Shown here piece by piece: positions 30,538-42,780 of a stretch of DNA of 64,000 bases. This DNA is from Tubulanus polymorphus (Eukaryota > Nemertea > Palaeonemertea > Tubulaniformes > Tubulanidae): NCBI RefSeq assembly GCF_964204645.1, contig NC_134028.1:8783001-8847000 (forward strand), read 5' to 3'. The notes below the pieces were generated by a model, which saw only the letters and a list, made by a program, of their open reading frames with translations, did not search any database and was not told the origin of the DNA. The first letter of the stretch is position 1; each line of letters opens with the position of its first letter. Position numbers and translations under genes: made by a program.

Positions 30538-31140
30538 TTGTTACACCTACACCAAGCACAAGAGTCTCAAAGATCTCCTAACGTCGTCGCAGCTCAAACC
30601 CCGGAGCCACCCCCTTCCCGAGCTCCCTCTTCATCGCATCTTTTAAATACTTCCGTTGTTTTAAATTCTTCTATTTCCAGGTCTACTCAAAGAACTCCGT
30701 CAACCCGACGTCGAGGCACCAAGAAATGCAAAACACCAAGATGTCGCACGTGTCCCCTCATCCGAGAATTAACAGTTTGCCGCAGCCACAACAAAATGCA
30801 CGCGATCCGCAGCACAATTAATTGCGCGACCCGTGAAATCGTATACTGCATCGAATGCACCAAGTGTAACATGCTGTACGTCGGCCAAACCGGAATGTCT
30901 CTACGAGAACGCGTCACACATCATGTCTCACGCATCAGAACGAAGAATTCGACTCCAGTCTCGGACCACTTCAACCAGAGCGACCTCGCCCGCCAACACT
31001 TTCGGGTATACGGTCTCCAACACCTACCAGGCTCGACGAGACCGATCCGCGAAGCAGCCGAACAAGATTGGATACGACGACTCGACACGAACACGCCCCG
31101 AGGCATCAACTCCCGTAGACCGCCTCACTACAACAATTAA
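30538..31140 (+). mobile_element. Penelope-like element fragment, GIY-YIG endonuclease end
   Basis: The ORF reads a cysteine-rich stretch (KCKTPRCRTCP), then IVYCIECTKCNMLYVGQTG, the GIY-YIG core in its usual Penelope form, then LRERVTHH and a C-terminal EQDWIRRLDT segment. The GIY-YIG domain nicks target DNA for retroelement insertion. The reverse transcriptase half is absent upstream, so this is a 5'-truncated, dead copy. Downstream, a small hairpin (CCAAACC/GGTTTGG) lies at 31185-31205. Confidence 0.88.
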
Positions 31141-31527
31141 TTCGCACTTTTCTTTACAGGGATAACCCACTGCCCGTGGGGTCTCCAAACCTTCGGTTTG
31201 GTCCCCTAACCCATAACTCTAATCATAACCCCTTCACAATCTCGAGTATCCGGTGTCCGGTATCCGTGAAATTCGAACAGCCTTAAATGTTATCATATCT
31301 CACAGAGTGCAGCTGTTAGATTCCAGGGGCAGTAAGTTAAGCGATATTGTATTTTTCACTTTAATTTACATAATAGCGTTTTTCCTCTCCACGGCGCGAC
31401 GGGGAGACGAAATTTATACTCGATTCCTTTTAGCATGATCGCTATGCATATTGTATGACGAACGGACGTTTGAATTCGTATCCGCCAGGACCAAATCTCT
31501 GCTGCAACATTGGCTCACACGCGGATG

Positions 31528-31800
<273 letters not shown>

Positions 31801-31920
31801 GACCAACCTATAATGGATGCAATGTCTCAAAATTGACCTTAAGATGAACATTTGCTTTTTTATTCGATCTATCCATACACTAAGTAACAGCTGTGGTGGT
31901 ATTTTATCCCTGCTGCCTGA

Positions 31921-34900
31921 ATGAATCAACGTGGTCTGCTTTCATTACAATGTTCAATTCATTTTGAGATAATGTTGCGCAAAGTGTGGTTGTTTGCAGT
32001 TCCAGTAGTAGGGATAATAGTCATTATTCATATGTTTCGAAATATAAGCGATTCAAGTCTAAAAATAAAGGTAATTATAAATTGTTTAATCTCGAAAATT
32101 AAAAAAAACTTGAGTTTATTCCGATTGAATAATCACAATTGAATGTACATGTACAATTAGAGTACTCTGGTTTTGCTAACAAATTTCTTTACTAAACGAA
32201 AACGACTCAACTAACTTGAAATGTTTATGCACAAATGACAGACGCGGCATTCATCTATACAGAGCCTCATTCCCGAAGGCTTTAAAGCGCTTTACCAAAT
32301 TTCAAAGAGAACTACAATTAGGATACTGTGTGTGGTCAGATCCAATGTGTTTGGATAGATTTTTGAAGCCCACTGTGTGCGGGCGTCCAATGTGTTTGGA
32401 CCAAATTTTTAGCGATCCAATGTGTTTGGATAAATTTTTGAAGCTCACTGTGTGCGGGCCTCCGATGTGTTTGGACCAAATGTTTAGCGAACCAATGTGT
32501 TTGGATAGATTTTGAAAGCCCACTGTGTGCGGGCGTCCAATGAGCTGGGACAAACTTGCTGTAGCCACTGGGTGTGGATAAGAGGCTGTGTGCGTCACAG
32601 GACTGTGCGTCTTGTTGCTTGCTGGGTGCGGGATGGAGGGCTGTATATCCTGCCCCGGAGTGAGTGAGAAAAGAATGGAAGAATTGTTACGTTTAAGAAT
32701 AAAGAGTGATAATGAATAAATGAATTTTTAGGGCAGGGAAAACTTGAGAGGTCAGGGTTGTTGGTTCTCCATATTCTGAGTGTGTTTCGGTATACTACGT
32801 TGGTCCCACTAATGTGAGATTTATTATCGGTCAGGGAGTTCGTCTATTATTTCGGTTTTCTGATCCGTTTTGTTGATTTTATTTAGCGCATTTTCGTTTC
32901 CGTGGAGAGTTTAGTCGCGCCCAACGCTTGATTTAGTTTGTTCCGTTCGTGAGGGACAAATACCTTACATTTTGCTGTTTTACGCGAGCACTCAGAACTT
33001 AGCATTTTCATATTTCTTGTTCATGGCTGGTCAGCTTCGTGTTACGTTTGCCCATGTATTCCACGGGTTTTGGTTGTTGGTCAATTTGTCTTTTACCTTT
33101 TCCCGAGGCGGAAATAAAATTGCAAAAGATTTGGCGCCTGAAACCTGTCGATTGTTTACGCTGGTAATAAAGTTAGATCGTCGATCTAAATTTATCCGCG
33201 GGCATCTTAGTGTCCGTTGTCATGGCTTCGGTCATGTTGGATGGGGGTTGGTTTAGTATACTCCTTTTAGTTGCCTTTGGCAAACGGTACGATCTGATTT
33301 GAGGGTGTGGATTCTATTTTCGACGATTGTGGTTACCGTTGGGTAACTATTGAGGGTTTGCTTTCCCTTCCCTCTGGTCATGTTACCGCGGTTGATGATG
33401 CTTACAAACCATTGCTCGTGTACATATTTTATCTTTGAGCGATTAGGGAGGTTCAGTCCCGTAAGGCTTTTACATATGATCTCAATATTGCTTCTTTGCG
33501 ATTGCTGTTTTGATCTAATGTTTAACTCCCCTTTATGGTTTGGGATTGGGTTTTCGGATGTTAGTTTTTGGGTTTTATGGCTTGTCTTTACGGAGTGTTT
33601 GGTGCCACGCTTGGGAGTGAGAGTTGAGCACAACAGGGAGTGAGAATATTATACTATTAAGATATCATACGAAATAGAATTAGTCATTACAAAAACCAGT
33701 AATAGAGCACACAGGTAAAAAGCTTGCCGAAAAGATGATTCTTCAATGCACATTTGAAATTACCTCGACGATGATAGGGCATACGCATTCCATATACGAG
33801 GTACCGCTCGCTAAAACACTTTGTTTTTTGTGTGCGTGGAATTTAAGGTTATGACCCGAATCCGTCAACATTAGAATCTTTATGTTAAGGCCCTAAAGGC
33901 CTAGGAATAGGTTGTATTCGATACGTGAATAAACAGGTAACCAATGACGGCTTGACAGGAGTTTAGTTCTCTTACTCTACCAATGAGGTTTTACCACCGC
34001 CTATTTTTCTGTTTGTTTGATTGTTAATCCAATCAAAATTGTATCGTAAGCTAAACAACTTCTGTGAGATTTTCTAGGAACGGTGATAGGAAAATTGGTG
34101 ATGTGAATAGGAAATTCAATTTTGGTTTGTGTTCCGGTTTGGCTGTCACTCGATATCCTCTTGAGTCTGTAGACAGTCATTTAAAATAACTTGTTTGTGT
34201 TATTCTAAGTGACGAGACGAGTAGTACGGAATAGGTTAACTATTTATTTGACGCACGAGCTTTCGCTTCTAATGAATAGAAGCTTCATCAGATGAATGAG
34301 TATAGTCAATGGAAAAACAGTATTTATAGGTAGACTGACACTAATTACAGAGAACTGAGTGAGAAGAGTAATTACAAATAAATGATGAGTGACATGATAA
34401 TTGTTGGTGTTCGTCCTTCGAAGTCGAAGATGACCAAACTTCAGTTTCAGCTTCTGTGTGTTCTCTGATGGCTGATGAGACCGATTTTGGCTCTGAAGCC
34501 CCGACCGCAGTCTGGACATCAGTGCTGCACGGAAGCTGGATCGGGAGCAGCCTTTCTGAGGGTACGTTTCCGCATTGCCTCGTCAACCCGCCTGATTTCA
34601 GAGGTCATGGCTCCCTGATGGATCAAGCTTTTGAAGCTGGCTCTGTCAGAGGCAGGATTTTCCCAGGTTTTGGGATCAATGCCAAATGCACCAAGGGACA
34701 TTTTTAGAGTGTCCTTGTAGCGTTTCTTCTGGCCACGTGTTGATCTTTTGCCGGAGGCAAGTTCACCGAACAGAAGTTGCTTTGGGATGCGGCTGTCAGG
34801 CATGCGCACTATGTGTCCTGCCCACCGGACTTGTGCCTTCTGAAGCAGGGTGTCGATGCTTGGGAGACCTGCTTTGACAAGGACATCAGTATTGGGAATT

Positions 34901-37900
34901 TTGTCTTGCCATCTTATGTGAAGGATCCTGCGGAGACAGCTATGATTAATGACATGATAATTAATAACTAAGTGAGTGAGTAGATAATTAATTAATTAAG
35001 GAATAACAAACTGAAACAAATCAAAGAGAAATAAATCAAAATGAAACTAAATTAAAGTAAAATAAACAGATGGTATCTAAGAGCAACGAATAACAAGAAA
35101 TGGAAGTCCGAGATAAGTCCAGATACAACGAATAACAAACGAAATTACGTTCTGTAGTGGGACATGAATCCTAGATCGCGATTGAGGCCAAGATTAACAG
35201 TATCACCGCGTTGGGTAAGTTTTTGTTCCATGATTTTGCACAAATGTTTATTAGAAGTGTTCATTTTATGTAACGCGGTCACTTTAAGGTTACTGATGGT
35301 GTGGTTCGGAAGATTGAAATGTTCGCCGATAGGTTTATCCATTTCCTTGTGTCTGATATCAAATTTGTGACCGTTCAAGCGTTGACGTAATGTTTGTCCA
35401 GTTTCTCCGATGTAGATGTTATTCTGTATGTTATGTTATGTTCATTATGTTATTCTGTATGAATCACGTGTGTGTCTTGTATGTTGTATTTTCTTATTCT
35501 TCAATTTGTAACTTTATTGAATTAGGGAATTTTATCCCGGAATTTTATATGTAATAAGGATAAATAAAGAATTGAATTGAATTGTCACCTAATACACATG
35601 CCATCAGAGGACGCGGAGCCGTATATGACGGCTATGCTATTATAAATTGCTTATCTCATGAAACCTGCATGGTGAACGGAAAAAAATGGACAAGGAAAGA
35701 ATGGCCAAGGTATTTGCCTAGGAATAAATAGCCACGAAATAAAAAGGCCAAGGAAGAATAAATGAAAAACTGACTGTCATTTTATTAACTAACATGAAAT
35801 CAAATGCATTGATGTTTTCCGATGTTTTGGCAGGTCACTTTTTGAGATTATTAGACCAATTCCGGAATTAGTTTAGGTAAATTTACGATGATCATATCTG
35901 ACTTTGATGTTATCAGACACTGCACCAGTTTGCAATAAAATTACCTCACAATTTCGATGTATTTACGTTTGATGATTTAAGACAATCTGTTCCCTTTGAG
36001 CTTACTTAGATGTCTTGAATTATTAACTTAGTTATTTTATTAAGTTTAAGTTCATCACTAGTAAGTTTATTCATTGACCACTTGCATGAGTTCTTTCATG
36101 ACAGTTCTTGATATATTCATTATATGTAATGAAATGAACTTAAAATTAATCACTTTTCTGAATTCATTAATAGCGATTTTCAAGTTTTAAGCCCATGAAA
36201 AATGTATGATGTCACTGAATTGAAAGCTTAATGTTTTATTAACATTGGCAGTAGTTCTCATAAATTTTCCTTGGCTATCATGAATCAAGACCTTGAAACG
36301 GATCACAGACAAAGAAACTTTCTATCTGAAATCCTTGTTGGACCATTTAGGCTTAAGTTACGTCTGGTATACATTAGTATAGAAGTATCCAATGAGAACC
36401 TTTTTATTAAATCTATAGAAAGTAGACTTCGTGACAATTTCATACAATCCTGGCAGTCTTATTTAGAGAATTCTCCAAAATGTTACTACTATAAACATAC
36501 AAAGTTGTCATTTGGTCCAGAAAACTATTCAGAAAACTGTTCCCCATATGCTGTTGAATCGCTCTGCCGAATTTGAACTTCAACATATGATTTAAAAGAG
36601 GAATTAGAGATGGACGAACCTCCCCATACCAAAGAATAAAAGATTTTGCGAACACTGTAACTTGCGAGAAATCGAAGATGAATATCATCATATAATGATC
36701 TGTCCTTTTTTCAGCTCTAGATCGAAAAGGCTTAGTGTTTTTAGATTTATTGAACTCCTTTCATTAAGAACTTCTAAACCCCAGGGTTGTTTGAAATGTT
36801 TTTCAAATGAAGTTACTAAACTTAAATCAAAAATATAGATTCTTTCGATATTATGTCTGAAAAACCTACTTGTACTGTCTGTGACATTATATTTTCTGAT
36901 ATCGGTGTTTTACATGTATATTATATTCTTTTGTACGTGGATATATCCACCATGAAAGACATTGACTATGATGATGGATAAATAAATAAAATAAAATATA
37001 TAATCATACAATTCTATTCAAGAATTCGGAGCCCCGGAGGTGACATAGTGAAAAATGGATATTTCGAGCAGAGTTACGGCTTAAGACTAACCATCATCAG
37101 GCGTGCTGAATAGCGAATGATATAACAGCATATACACGTATATTCAAACGAGAATCAAACAATGGGACTGAGAGAGTGATCGAAAATTTGAAAGGAGAAT
37201 TAAGTTATTCAAAACAAAGACCGGAAAACATATAGTAGAATACCAATGTTATTCAAATCAACACAATTTTCCAAATTTTCAATAAGTAGGCCAAGTACCG
37301 CACGGAAATATATATTACCATACAGTCGACCTAGTAAAGGCATAAAACACAGGGTGACACCTGCGAAAAAGAAAAACACATTTTAATCGGCGTTATCTAC
37401 TATGAAATACAGATGCAGCCATCTCCGTAAAAACGTGTGTACCCTCTACCATATATGAAATAGCAATCAATAAAATTGAATAAGTTCATATTCCGATCGG
37501 GTGAAAACGTATGTACTTCTGTTACACGCTGATATCATCACTAAAATTAGTTTTTATCAAATAGGACTCGATTTATGCCCTATCAGATTAGTCTTCGTTG
37601 CGCTCGCCCGTATCTCAATTATGCTTGAACTTATCATTTCCAAAATTCGTATCTAGATCCATATTTTCTACAAGCCTACAATCAGTTATGTATGGTGGCT
37701 GATAAGGGCCATAGCGTAAAATTCCTGGTATGTAAATGAGGGCGACAGAACGCCAGAACGCCAAAACGAAAAAAAACGTCCAATTTTCTCTAAAAATTCC
37801 GCTTTGGGGCCCCCGTTAAAACGAACCTTACGTTTTGGCACCCCCGCCAAAACAACGAAAAACGTCGAAATTTCTCTAAAAGTTCGTTTTGGCGCGCCAA

Positions 37901-39872
37901 AACGGAGAAAATTCCGTTTTGGCGCCCCCGCCAAAACAACGAAAAACGTCGAAATTTCTTTAAAAGTTCGTTTTGGCGCGCCAAAACGGAGAAAATTCCG
38001 TTTTGGCGCCCCCGCCAAAACAACTAAAAACGTCGAAGTTTCTCTGAAAGTTCGTTTTGGCGCGCCAAAACAAAGAAAAGTTCGTTTTGGCGCGGTTATT
38101 TCCGTTTTGGCGCCCCCGCCAAAACAAGCATTCAACCACAGTAAAATTATTTTTCAATTTGGCGCGTTGATCTTGTGTGTAATTTGCATAAATTTGCATA
38201 TATGAAAATATTTTACGTATATAGAATTATTTTATGTGGTTTAAAGTTCGTTTTGGCGGGGGCGCCAAAACGGAATTTTCTCCGTTTTGGCGCACCAAAA
38301 CGAACTTTTAGAGAAATTTCGACGTTTTTCGTTGTTTTGGTGGGGCGCCAAAACGAAAGTTCGTTTTGGCGGGGGCGCCAAAATGAAAGTTCGTTTTGGC
38401 GGGGGCGCCAAAACGGAATTTTCTTTGTTTTGGTGCGCCAAAACGAACGTTCTGGCGCCCTCATTTACATACCAGGAATTTTACGCTATGGCCCTTATCA
38501 GCCACCATAGTTATGCTTTGCATACAAATTTTCTAGTTATTTTTCGACAATGCAGCCACTTATATTCAACAGCATTTCAGTTGGAATTTTACAATTCCAC
38601 CACCAAAATCCAAAATCATTTCATTGCTGTGCGATTTCATTGTCTTGTAATTTTACTGGAATAGACCCGATGAGCATTTGTCAATATTGTCAATCTTCCG
38701 AAACTACGGAGCACTGGAATGCCAAGTCTGTGGTACAGTCGAGGTTTTAGATAAATATATAGTGTTCATAATGCGAAGGCCAGTACGTCCGACTTCTCTT
38801 TTTTTGTAAGATACCGCAGCAGTCGACTTGAATGCGACACTAGAAATCAACAATGAAAGTCGATTGATTCGATCGATTGGTAAAATCTATATTAAGTACA
38901 TGTTTATTTCAGGCACAGAATAATAGAAATCGTCCGCCAATCCGCGATTGGGATACTACCTATCATCAGAGACTCACTCATATAAAATTAGGATGTGAGA
39001 AACTTACCAATAAATCGACAGGTATGAAAATACACATACGTCGGATGGGACATGTTTGTGGTCTGGGGCTCTCAGCTATCGTGTCATGAGGTCTCGGGTG
39101 TTAAATTTCGAAACAAATCTCGCTATCTTTTCTAGGTCCATACATGTACACGTACAAGAGATTTACGGTCGATGACGTACACAAGATCCTTTATTGCGAA
39201 ATTCCCAAAGTGGGTACGTCGATATGGAGATACACGTTACTACACACGACCGGAAAACTTCGCACGACAAACCTATCCCTCATAAATGACCTTGGCACGA
39301 AACTAAGTATCTACGTCAAATCATTGGGATTAATCAGGTCACTATCGAGTTATTCTCAAACAGAAAAAACCGAGCGTTTAAAAACCTACTTCAAATTTCT
39401 GTTCGTACGACATCCTTTTGAGAGACTGTTATCTGCGTATTTGGATAAAATTGTGCGTAAATACGATAAAGGATACGCAAAACTTGAGCCAATGATTATT
39501 CGGTCAGTCCGAAATCATTTCAAACCTGGAGACAGAGCAACCTTTAAAGAATTCGCTGAGTTCATCCTTCTTCATAGTTATAATGATATACATTGGGCAC
39601 CATATGAAAAGCTTTGTCGTCCATGCGATATTGATTACAGTTTCATCGGGAAATACGGAGATACGATCGAAAATGATTTCAAACTTGTTCAAAATCGTTT
39701 CCACCTGGAACCGGAACTGGCAAAAACGGCCACACTCCCTCACACATATTCCTCGGAAAAGTTAAACAAATATTACAAAGACCTTCCTCAAAAATTGATC
39801 GACGATTTGTATGAAGAATACAAAGCCGATTTCATATTGTTTGATTACGATGTAAATTTCTTGCAGAAATAG
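31921..39872 (+). CDS. Golgi-type carbohydrate sulfotransferase, CHST8-14/HNK-1ST-like family
   Basis: Transfers sulfate from PAPS to sugars of glycosaminoglycans or glycoproteins in the Golgi. Exons 31921-32070, 38913-39021 and 39136-39872 join in phase to 331 residues. Exon 1 encodes a type II anchor (LFAVPVVGIIVIIHMF). Exon 3 carries the 5'-phosphosulfate loop PKVGTS (110-115) and the 3'-phosphate site RHPFERLLSAY (about 178-188). It then has the family segment HWAPYEKLC and a terminal FDYD. The start may be ATG 31921 or the in-frame ATG at 31972, which would give a shorter cytoplasmic tail. Intron 1 spans 6.8 kb and is packed with repeats. A poly(A) signal follows 12 nt after the stop. 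The sugar acceptor cannot be told from sequence. Confidence 0.9.
32340..32545. repeat. 75-bp minisatellite, about three copies
   Basis: The landmark GTGTGCGGGC occurs at 32375, 32450 and 32525, giving an exact 75-bp period. Each unit contains two copies of CCAATGTGTTTGGA. Frames across it on both strands are repeat artefacts. Confidence 0.92.
32700..34240. other. Intronic DNA without recognisable feature
   Basis: This is part of intron 1 of the sulfotransferase. Open frames such as 33253-33633 (-) and 32972-33256 (+) show no motif I recognise. A GCTTCTAATGAATAGAAGCTTC hairpin at about 34264-34287 recalls sequences bordering Penelope-like elements. Confidence 0.4.
34380..34975 (-). mobile_element. 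LINE reverse-transcriptase C-terminal fragment
   Basis: The minus strand reads CLRRILHIRWQDKIPN, then QVRWAGHIVRMPDSRIPKQL, then a basic GQKKRYKDTLK segment and DRASFKSLI. This is the post-palm C-terminal region common in metazoan endonuclease/reverse transcriptase LINEs. The catalytic palm is missing. The frame is open from about 34970 to 34519, then degrades. Confidence 0.82.
35145..35424 (-). mobile_element. Second Penelope-like GIY-YIG fragment
   Basis: Minus-strand reading: NNIYIGETGQTLRQRLNGHK, then GEHFNLPNH and a terminal segment to a stop at 35145. This is the C-terminal end of a GIY-YIG domain of a different subfamily from the fragment at 30538. The upstream side is cut off by AT-rich DNA. 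Confidence 0.8.
35425..35583 (+). mobile_element. LINE 3' tail
   Basis: AT-rich stretch ending in GGATAAATAAAGAATTGAATTGAATTG, a short tandem tail like the one at the edge of the LINE at 11698. No coding part is left. Confidence 0.5.
36240..36998 (+). mobile_element. 5'-truncated LINE, ORF2 end and 3' tail
   Basis: After frameshifts, the + strand at 36640-36840 reads RFCEHCNLREIEDEYHHIMIC, the CxxC..DE.HH..C motif of LINE ORF2 C-termini, and stops at about 36838. The 3' UTR runs to an (ATAAA)n-type tail at 36973-36995. A frame at 36271-36576 belongs to the same damaged ORF. Confidence 0.82.
37691..38509. mobile_element. 819-bp foldback element with 84-bp GGCGCGCC repeats
   Basis: The outer inverted repeats are about 50 bp, starting TATGGTGGCTGATAAGGGCC, with flanking duplication GTTATG (37685-37690 and 38510-38515). 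Inside, the left half carries about 3.5 tandem 84-bp units (37780-38125) and the right half shorter copies in reverse (38242-38450), around a unique centre of about 110 bp. Each unit has the palindrome GTTTTGGCGCGCCAAAAC and a second near-palindrome GTTTTGGCG..CGCCAAAAC. Because 84 is divisible by 3, long artefact frames appear on both strands. It is non-autonomous; the superfamily is unknown. Confidence 0.93.
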
Positions 39873-39884
39873 TATTCTATTTTG

Positions 39885-39890
39885 AATAAA
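39885..39890 (+). terminator. Poly(A) signal of the sulfotransferase
   Basis: AATAAA begins 12 nt after the TAG stop (39870-39872), implying a very short 3' UTR. Confidence 0.7.
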
Positions 39891-39899
39891 GTTATCGTG

Positions 39900-40775
39900 A
39901 TCGGGAACAATGGGGTTCAATCTGCGTCATTTGATCAAAATCTCTGGCCGTAAGAGCACCCCCATCCCCCCACAAGTGCTTCGCGCCTTGGGCGTTCGCA
40001 TAGTGAAATACCTCCTCACTGGCAGAAGTGGCCGGACCAATGTGTTTCTCCTTCCGCCGGTCCTCATTCAGATCAACTGAAATATAGGGGATTGTAGTCC
40101 CTGCGCTTGCATAAGTGAGTGATGCGGTCAGAGTTTAAAAATTTAAGAATTGCGACCTATTTTACTATTACTATTGGTAGGTCTATTGGTACTGCCAACC
40201 AGTACTACTGGTCGACAATGTCGACATCGACATTCGTCCCGAATTACTGTCGACCAGTGCTATTGGTCGACAATGTTGACGTTAATATTCGTTCCGCATT
40301 TCACTAAATACGAGACGATTTACACAATATAAGTGACGAGTACAGATCTGATTCCAGTTCAGACAGTGAGAGTGGTATATCTAATTCCTGAATGTCGTCC
40401 TGTGGACAAAAAATTGATTGTGGATAAAAAATACATCATGTCACATAAGGCTTTTTGTCCTATAGGGCCTACTGTGAACATTATTTACTGTTAACATCGA
40501 CCATATGGGACCAAGATAAATTAATTCGTTAGCAATCAAGAAATTACTGGAATAATTTGTTTACGCTTGATTTATCCTCCATATCCATTAAAATGGTTTC
40601 TGGTGGGACAGTTCCGGTGCACTCATTGGCCTTTTGAAAATAAGCCTAAAAGAGATTCAAAAATTATTCTTTGGTTTTATTATCATTCATTCAACCTTTA
40701 AGAATAACGGAATAGAGAGCGCACTGCTCTCAAACAAAAAAAGATGTTGAAATTTGAAACAAATCTATGTCTATT
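39900..40775. other. Spacer DNA between sulfotransferase and Merlin remnant
   Basis: No gene is seen. A diverged tandem pair of about 55 bp lies at 40196-40300 (each with ACTGGTCGACAATG or TTGGTCGACAATG). Confidence 0.45.
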
Positions 40776-41428
40776 ATAGCCTAAACTACGGCTAAATCGC
40801 GAAGTATTACTGCAAATATGTTAGCGTTGCAGCCATTTCCAAATCTGTATCGATAAGCGAACTCATCTAATATCTTGGGAATCCTTTCATGTCTCACTCC
40901 CTTCATTATTTTGATTCTTCCTTTTATTTGTCCCCACATTCCTTCAACTGAGTTAGTATGTGTCCCATCTGGTGCTTTGAACCCTATTGAATGGTTTACA
41001 GTGCTATGCTGGTAGCCTTCTTGTTCCAAACAGTGATAGGAACTCCACATGTCCGACAATATACTTGCCATTTGGATTTGGAACAAAACATCCTTAATTA
41101 TTGGTAACAGAGTTTGTTTTTGGCGATCTAAGACAACTTCCAGATGAACGTTATATGTTCCTCTCTCTACTAAACCAAAAATCCATACATCTTTTTTTCC
41201 AGTTCCTCTGTGGTATTTTCTCTTCTTACCAAAAAGAGATTCGTCGATTCCAACTTGCAGTGTGTCAATGCTATAATCGGACATTACGACAGGGTTTTTC
41301 TTTATTTGACTGGTACAGACGTCCCTCATTTTATCAAACCATTCAATTATAGTGCGCTGCGAAACGTTGATCATTCGTTCCAGTTGATAAATTTGAATAT
41401 CGATTGAAAATCCCCATAATGATGCCAA
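40676..41428 (-). mobile_element. Merlin/IS1016-type (ISXO2-like) transposase, 5' truncated
   Basis: The frame 41428-40781 encodes about 215 residues. Catalytic DDE candidates are D62 in VGIDES, D126 in ILSDMWSSY, and E162 in HTNSVEGMWGQIK, with the family's GKKRKYHRG between the first two. Upstream in frame there is a stop within four codons, and the N-terminal zinc-binding part is missing, so the copy is truncated, or an upstream exon is not seen. A minus-strand AATAAA lies at 40681-40676. I found no convincing terminal inverted repeats. Confidence 0.85.
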
Positions 41429-41495
41429 CGATTGATGTCAGCGACAGTTTAGATCCCTGGAAGAAGATGAAATATTATAGAATCCTTAGACAGGC

Positions 41496-41757
41496 CAGGT
41501 CACAACCCCACGATCCCAGGCACTTTATATTAGGTGAATCGACACACGGCCCCACGATCCCAGCCACTTTATATAAGATGAATCTACACACGGCCCCATG
41601 ATCCCCAGCCACTTTATATTTGGTGAATCTACACACGGCCCCTCGATCCCAGCCACTTTGTATAATGTGAATCTACACACGGCCCCGTGATCCCCAGCCA
41701 CTTTATATTAGGTGATTCTACACACGGCCCTACGATCCCAGCCACTTTATATTATGG
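41496..41757. repeat. Minisatellite of about 45-50 bp, roughly six copies
   Basis: The unit contains CCCAGCCACTTTATATT and GAATCTACACACGGCCCC. It directly abuts the 0.6-kb dispersed block beginning at about 41764. Confidence 0.93.
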
Positions 41758-41763
41758 TTATTA

Positions 41764-42346
41764 TTCGTAATAATTCCTACAACAGCTGCTTTCGTTCCCT
41801 ATGTGTCCATTGATTACTCCTCTTCATACAGTTGCCTGTGTAACAGCTATTTGATCTACTATACGTCAAAAACTATCCATCACGCGCACGCCTGTCTTTC
41901 TGTTCTTCTGAGAAGAGCAGTTTTTTAAATGGTTCGTAAAATCTGTTGCATTGACACGTCTATTCTCCGGTGGCTGATTGGTAGCATCGATTTATCGATC
42001 GCACTTTCGGTTCGATAGTTGACCAGAAATATTATATATTCTCGAGTAAGAAATATCGACGGATTCTTTTTTTCAAACGAAATTTGTTTATCGAGTAAGA
42101 ATATGAAACACTCAACCGAAAAATCGATAAAGACGTAGAACTCTTCAATCTGTGCCAAACAACATAATATTTTATTTCATTAAGATATTCTTTTATTAAA
42201 CTTTCGTACTTTTTTCTGTGAGCAGACCCGACACGGCCAAGGATAATGTAATGGTATATGTATAATAATATATAGCTTCTATGGGAAACTCCAATCATGC
42301 AGCATCTTGTGTATGATTTGATGTATTTTTTATCGAAGTATTGATT
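41764..42346 (+). repeat. Dispersed 0.6-kb direct repeat, copy 2
   Basis: Same orientation as 1670-2273 and closely similar. It ends at GTATTGATT, after which a different GC-rich sequence (GCAGGGCCGTCGGAAC) starts. Confidence 0.85.
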
Positions 42347-42780
42347 GCAGGGCCGTCGGAACAGGGGCGGCAGGGGCGGCTAAAGCCGCCCCACTTTTTT
42401 GCATAACAAAAAATTTTTTCAAAAGCACGCTGTACCGCGTAGCAGCTCGTCGTTCTTTGCACTAGGTGGTTGGCTCACGACTTCTCATGCTTCTGTGAAT
42501 GAGGCCGTAAAATGGCCTCAAAACGCATCTCCGGGGATTGAATTTTCAAAATTTTCTAGGGGAGGGTCCCCAGACCACCCTTCAGAAATAAGCCTCGCCA
42601 CTGAAAAATTCCTTCCGACGGTTCTGTTGTCACAGTGTCAGAGGTGTCAGGGGTATCGGGCATCAGAGGATCTGGTATCGACGGTGGTCAGAGGTGTCAC
42701 GGTGTCAGAGGTGTCAGTGGTATCGGGCATATGAGGATCTGGTATCGACGGTGGTCAGAGGTGTCATGTAGACCCTAAAC
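42347..42780. repeat. GC-rich element end and TGTCAGAGG minisatellite
   Basis: CAGGGCCGTCGGAACAGGGG at 42347 looks like a transposon terminus, but no partner end is found. At 42625-42775, units of GTGTCAGAGGTGTCAG and GATCTGGTATCGACGGTGGT repeat. The same units, reversed, abut the outer end of the right arm at 63689-63782. Confidence 0.65.

Noticed and set aside
33253-33633. 126-codon minus-strand frame in the sulfotransferase intron
   Set aside because: No recognisable domain, no splice support, repeat-rich setting.
37686-38464. Overlapping frames encoding repeated APKRTF or FWRGRQN motifs
   Set aside because: Artefacts of an 84-bp non-coding repeat within a foldback element; they appear on both strands.
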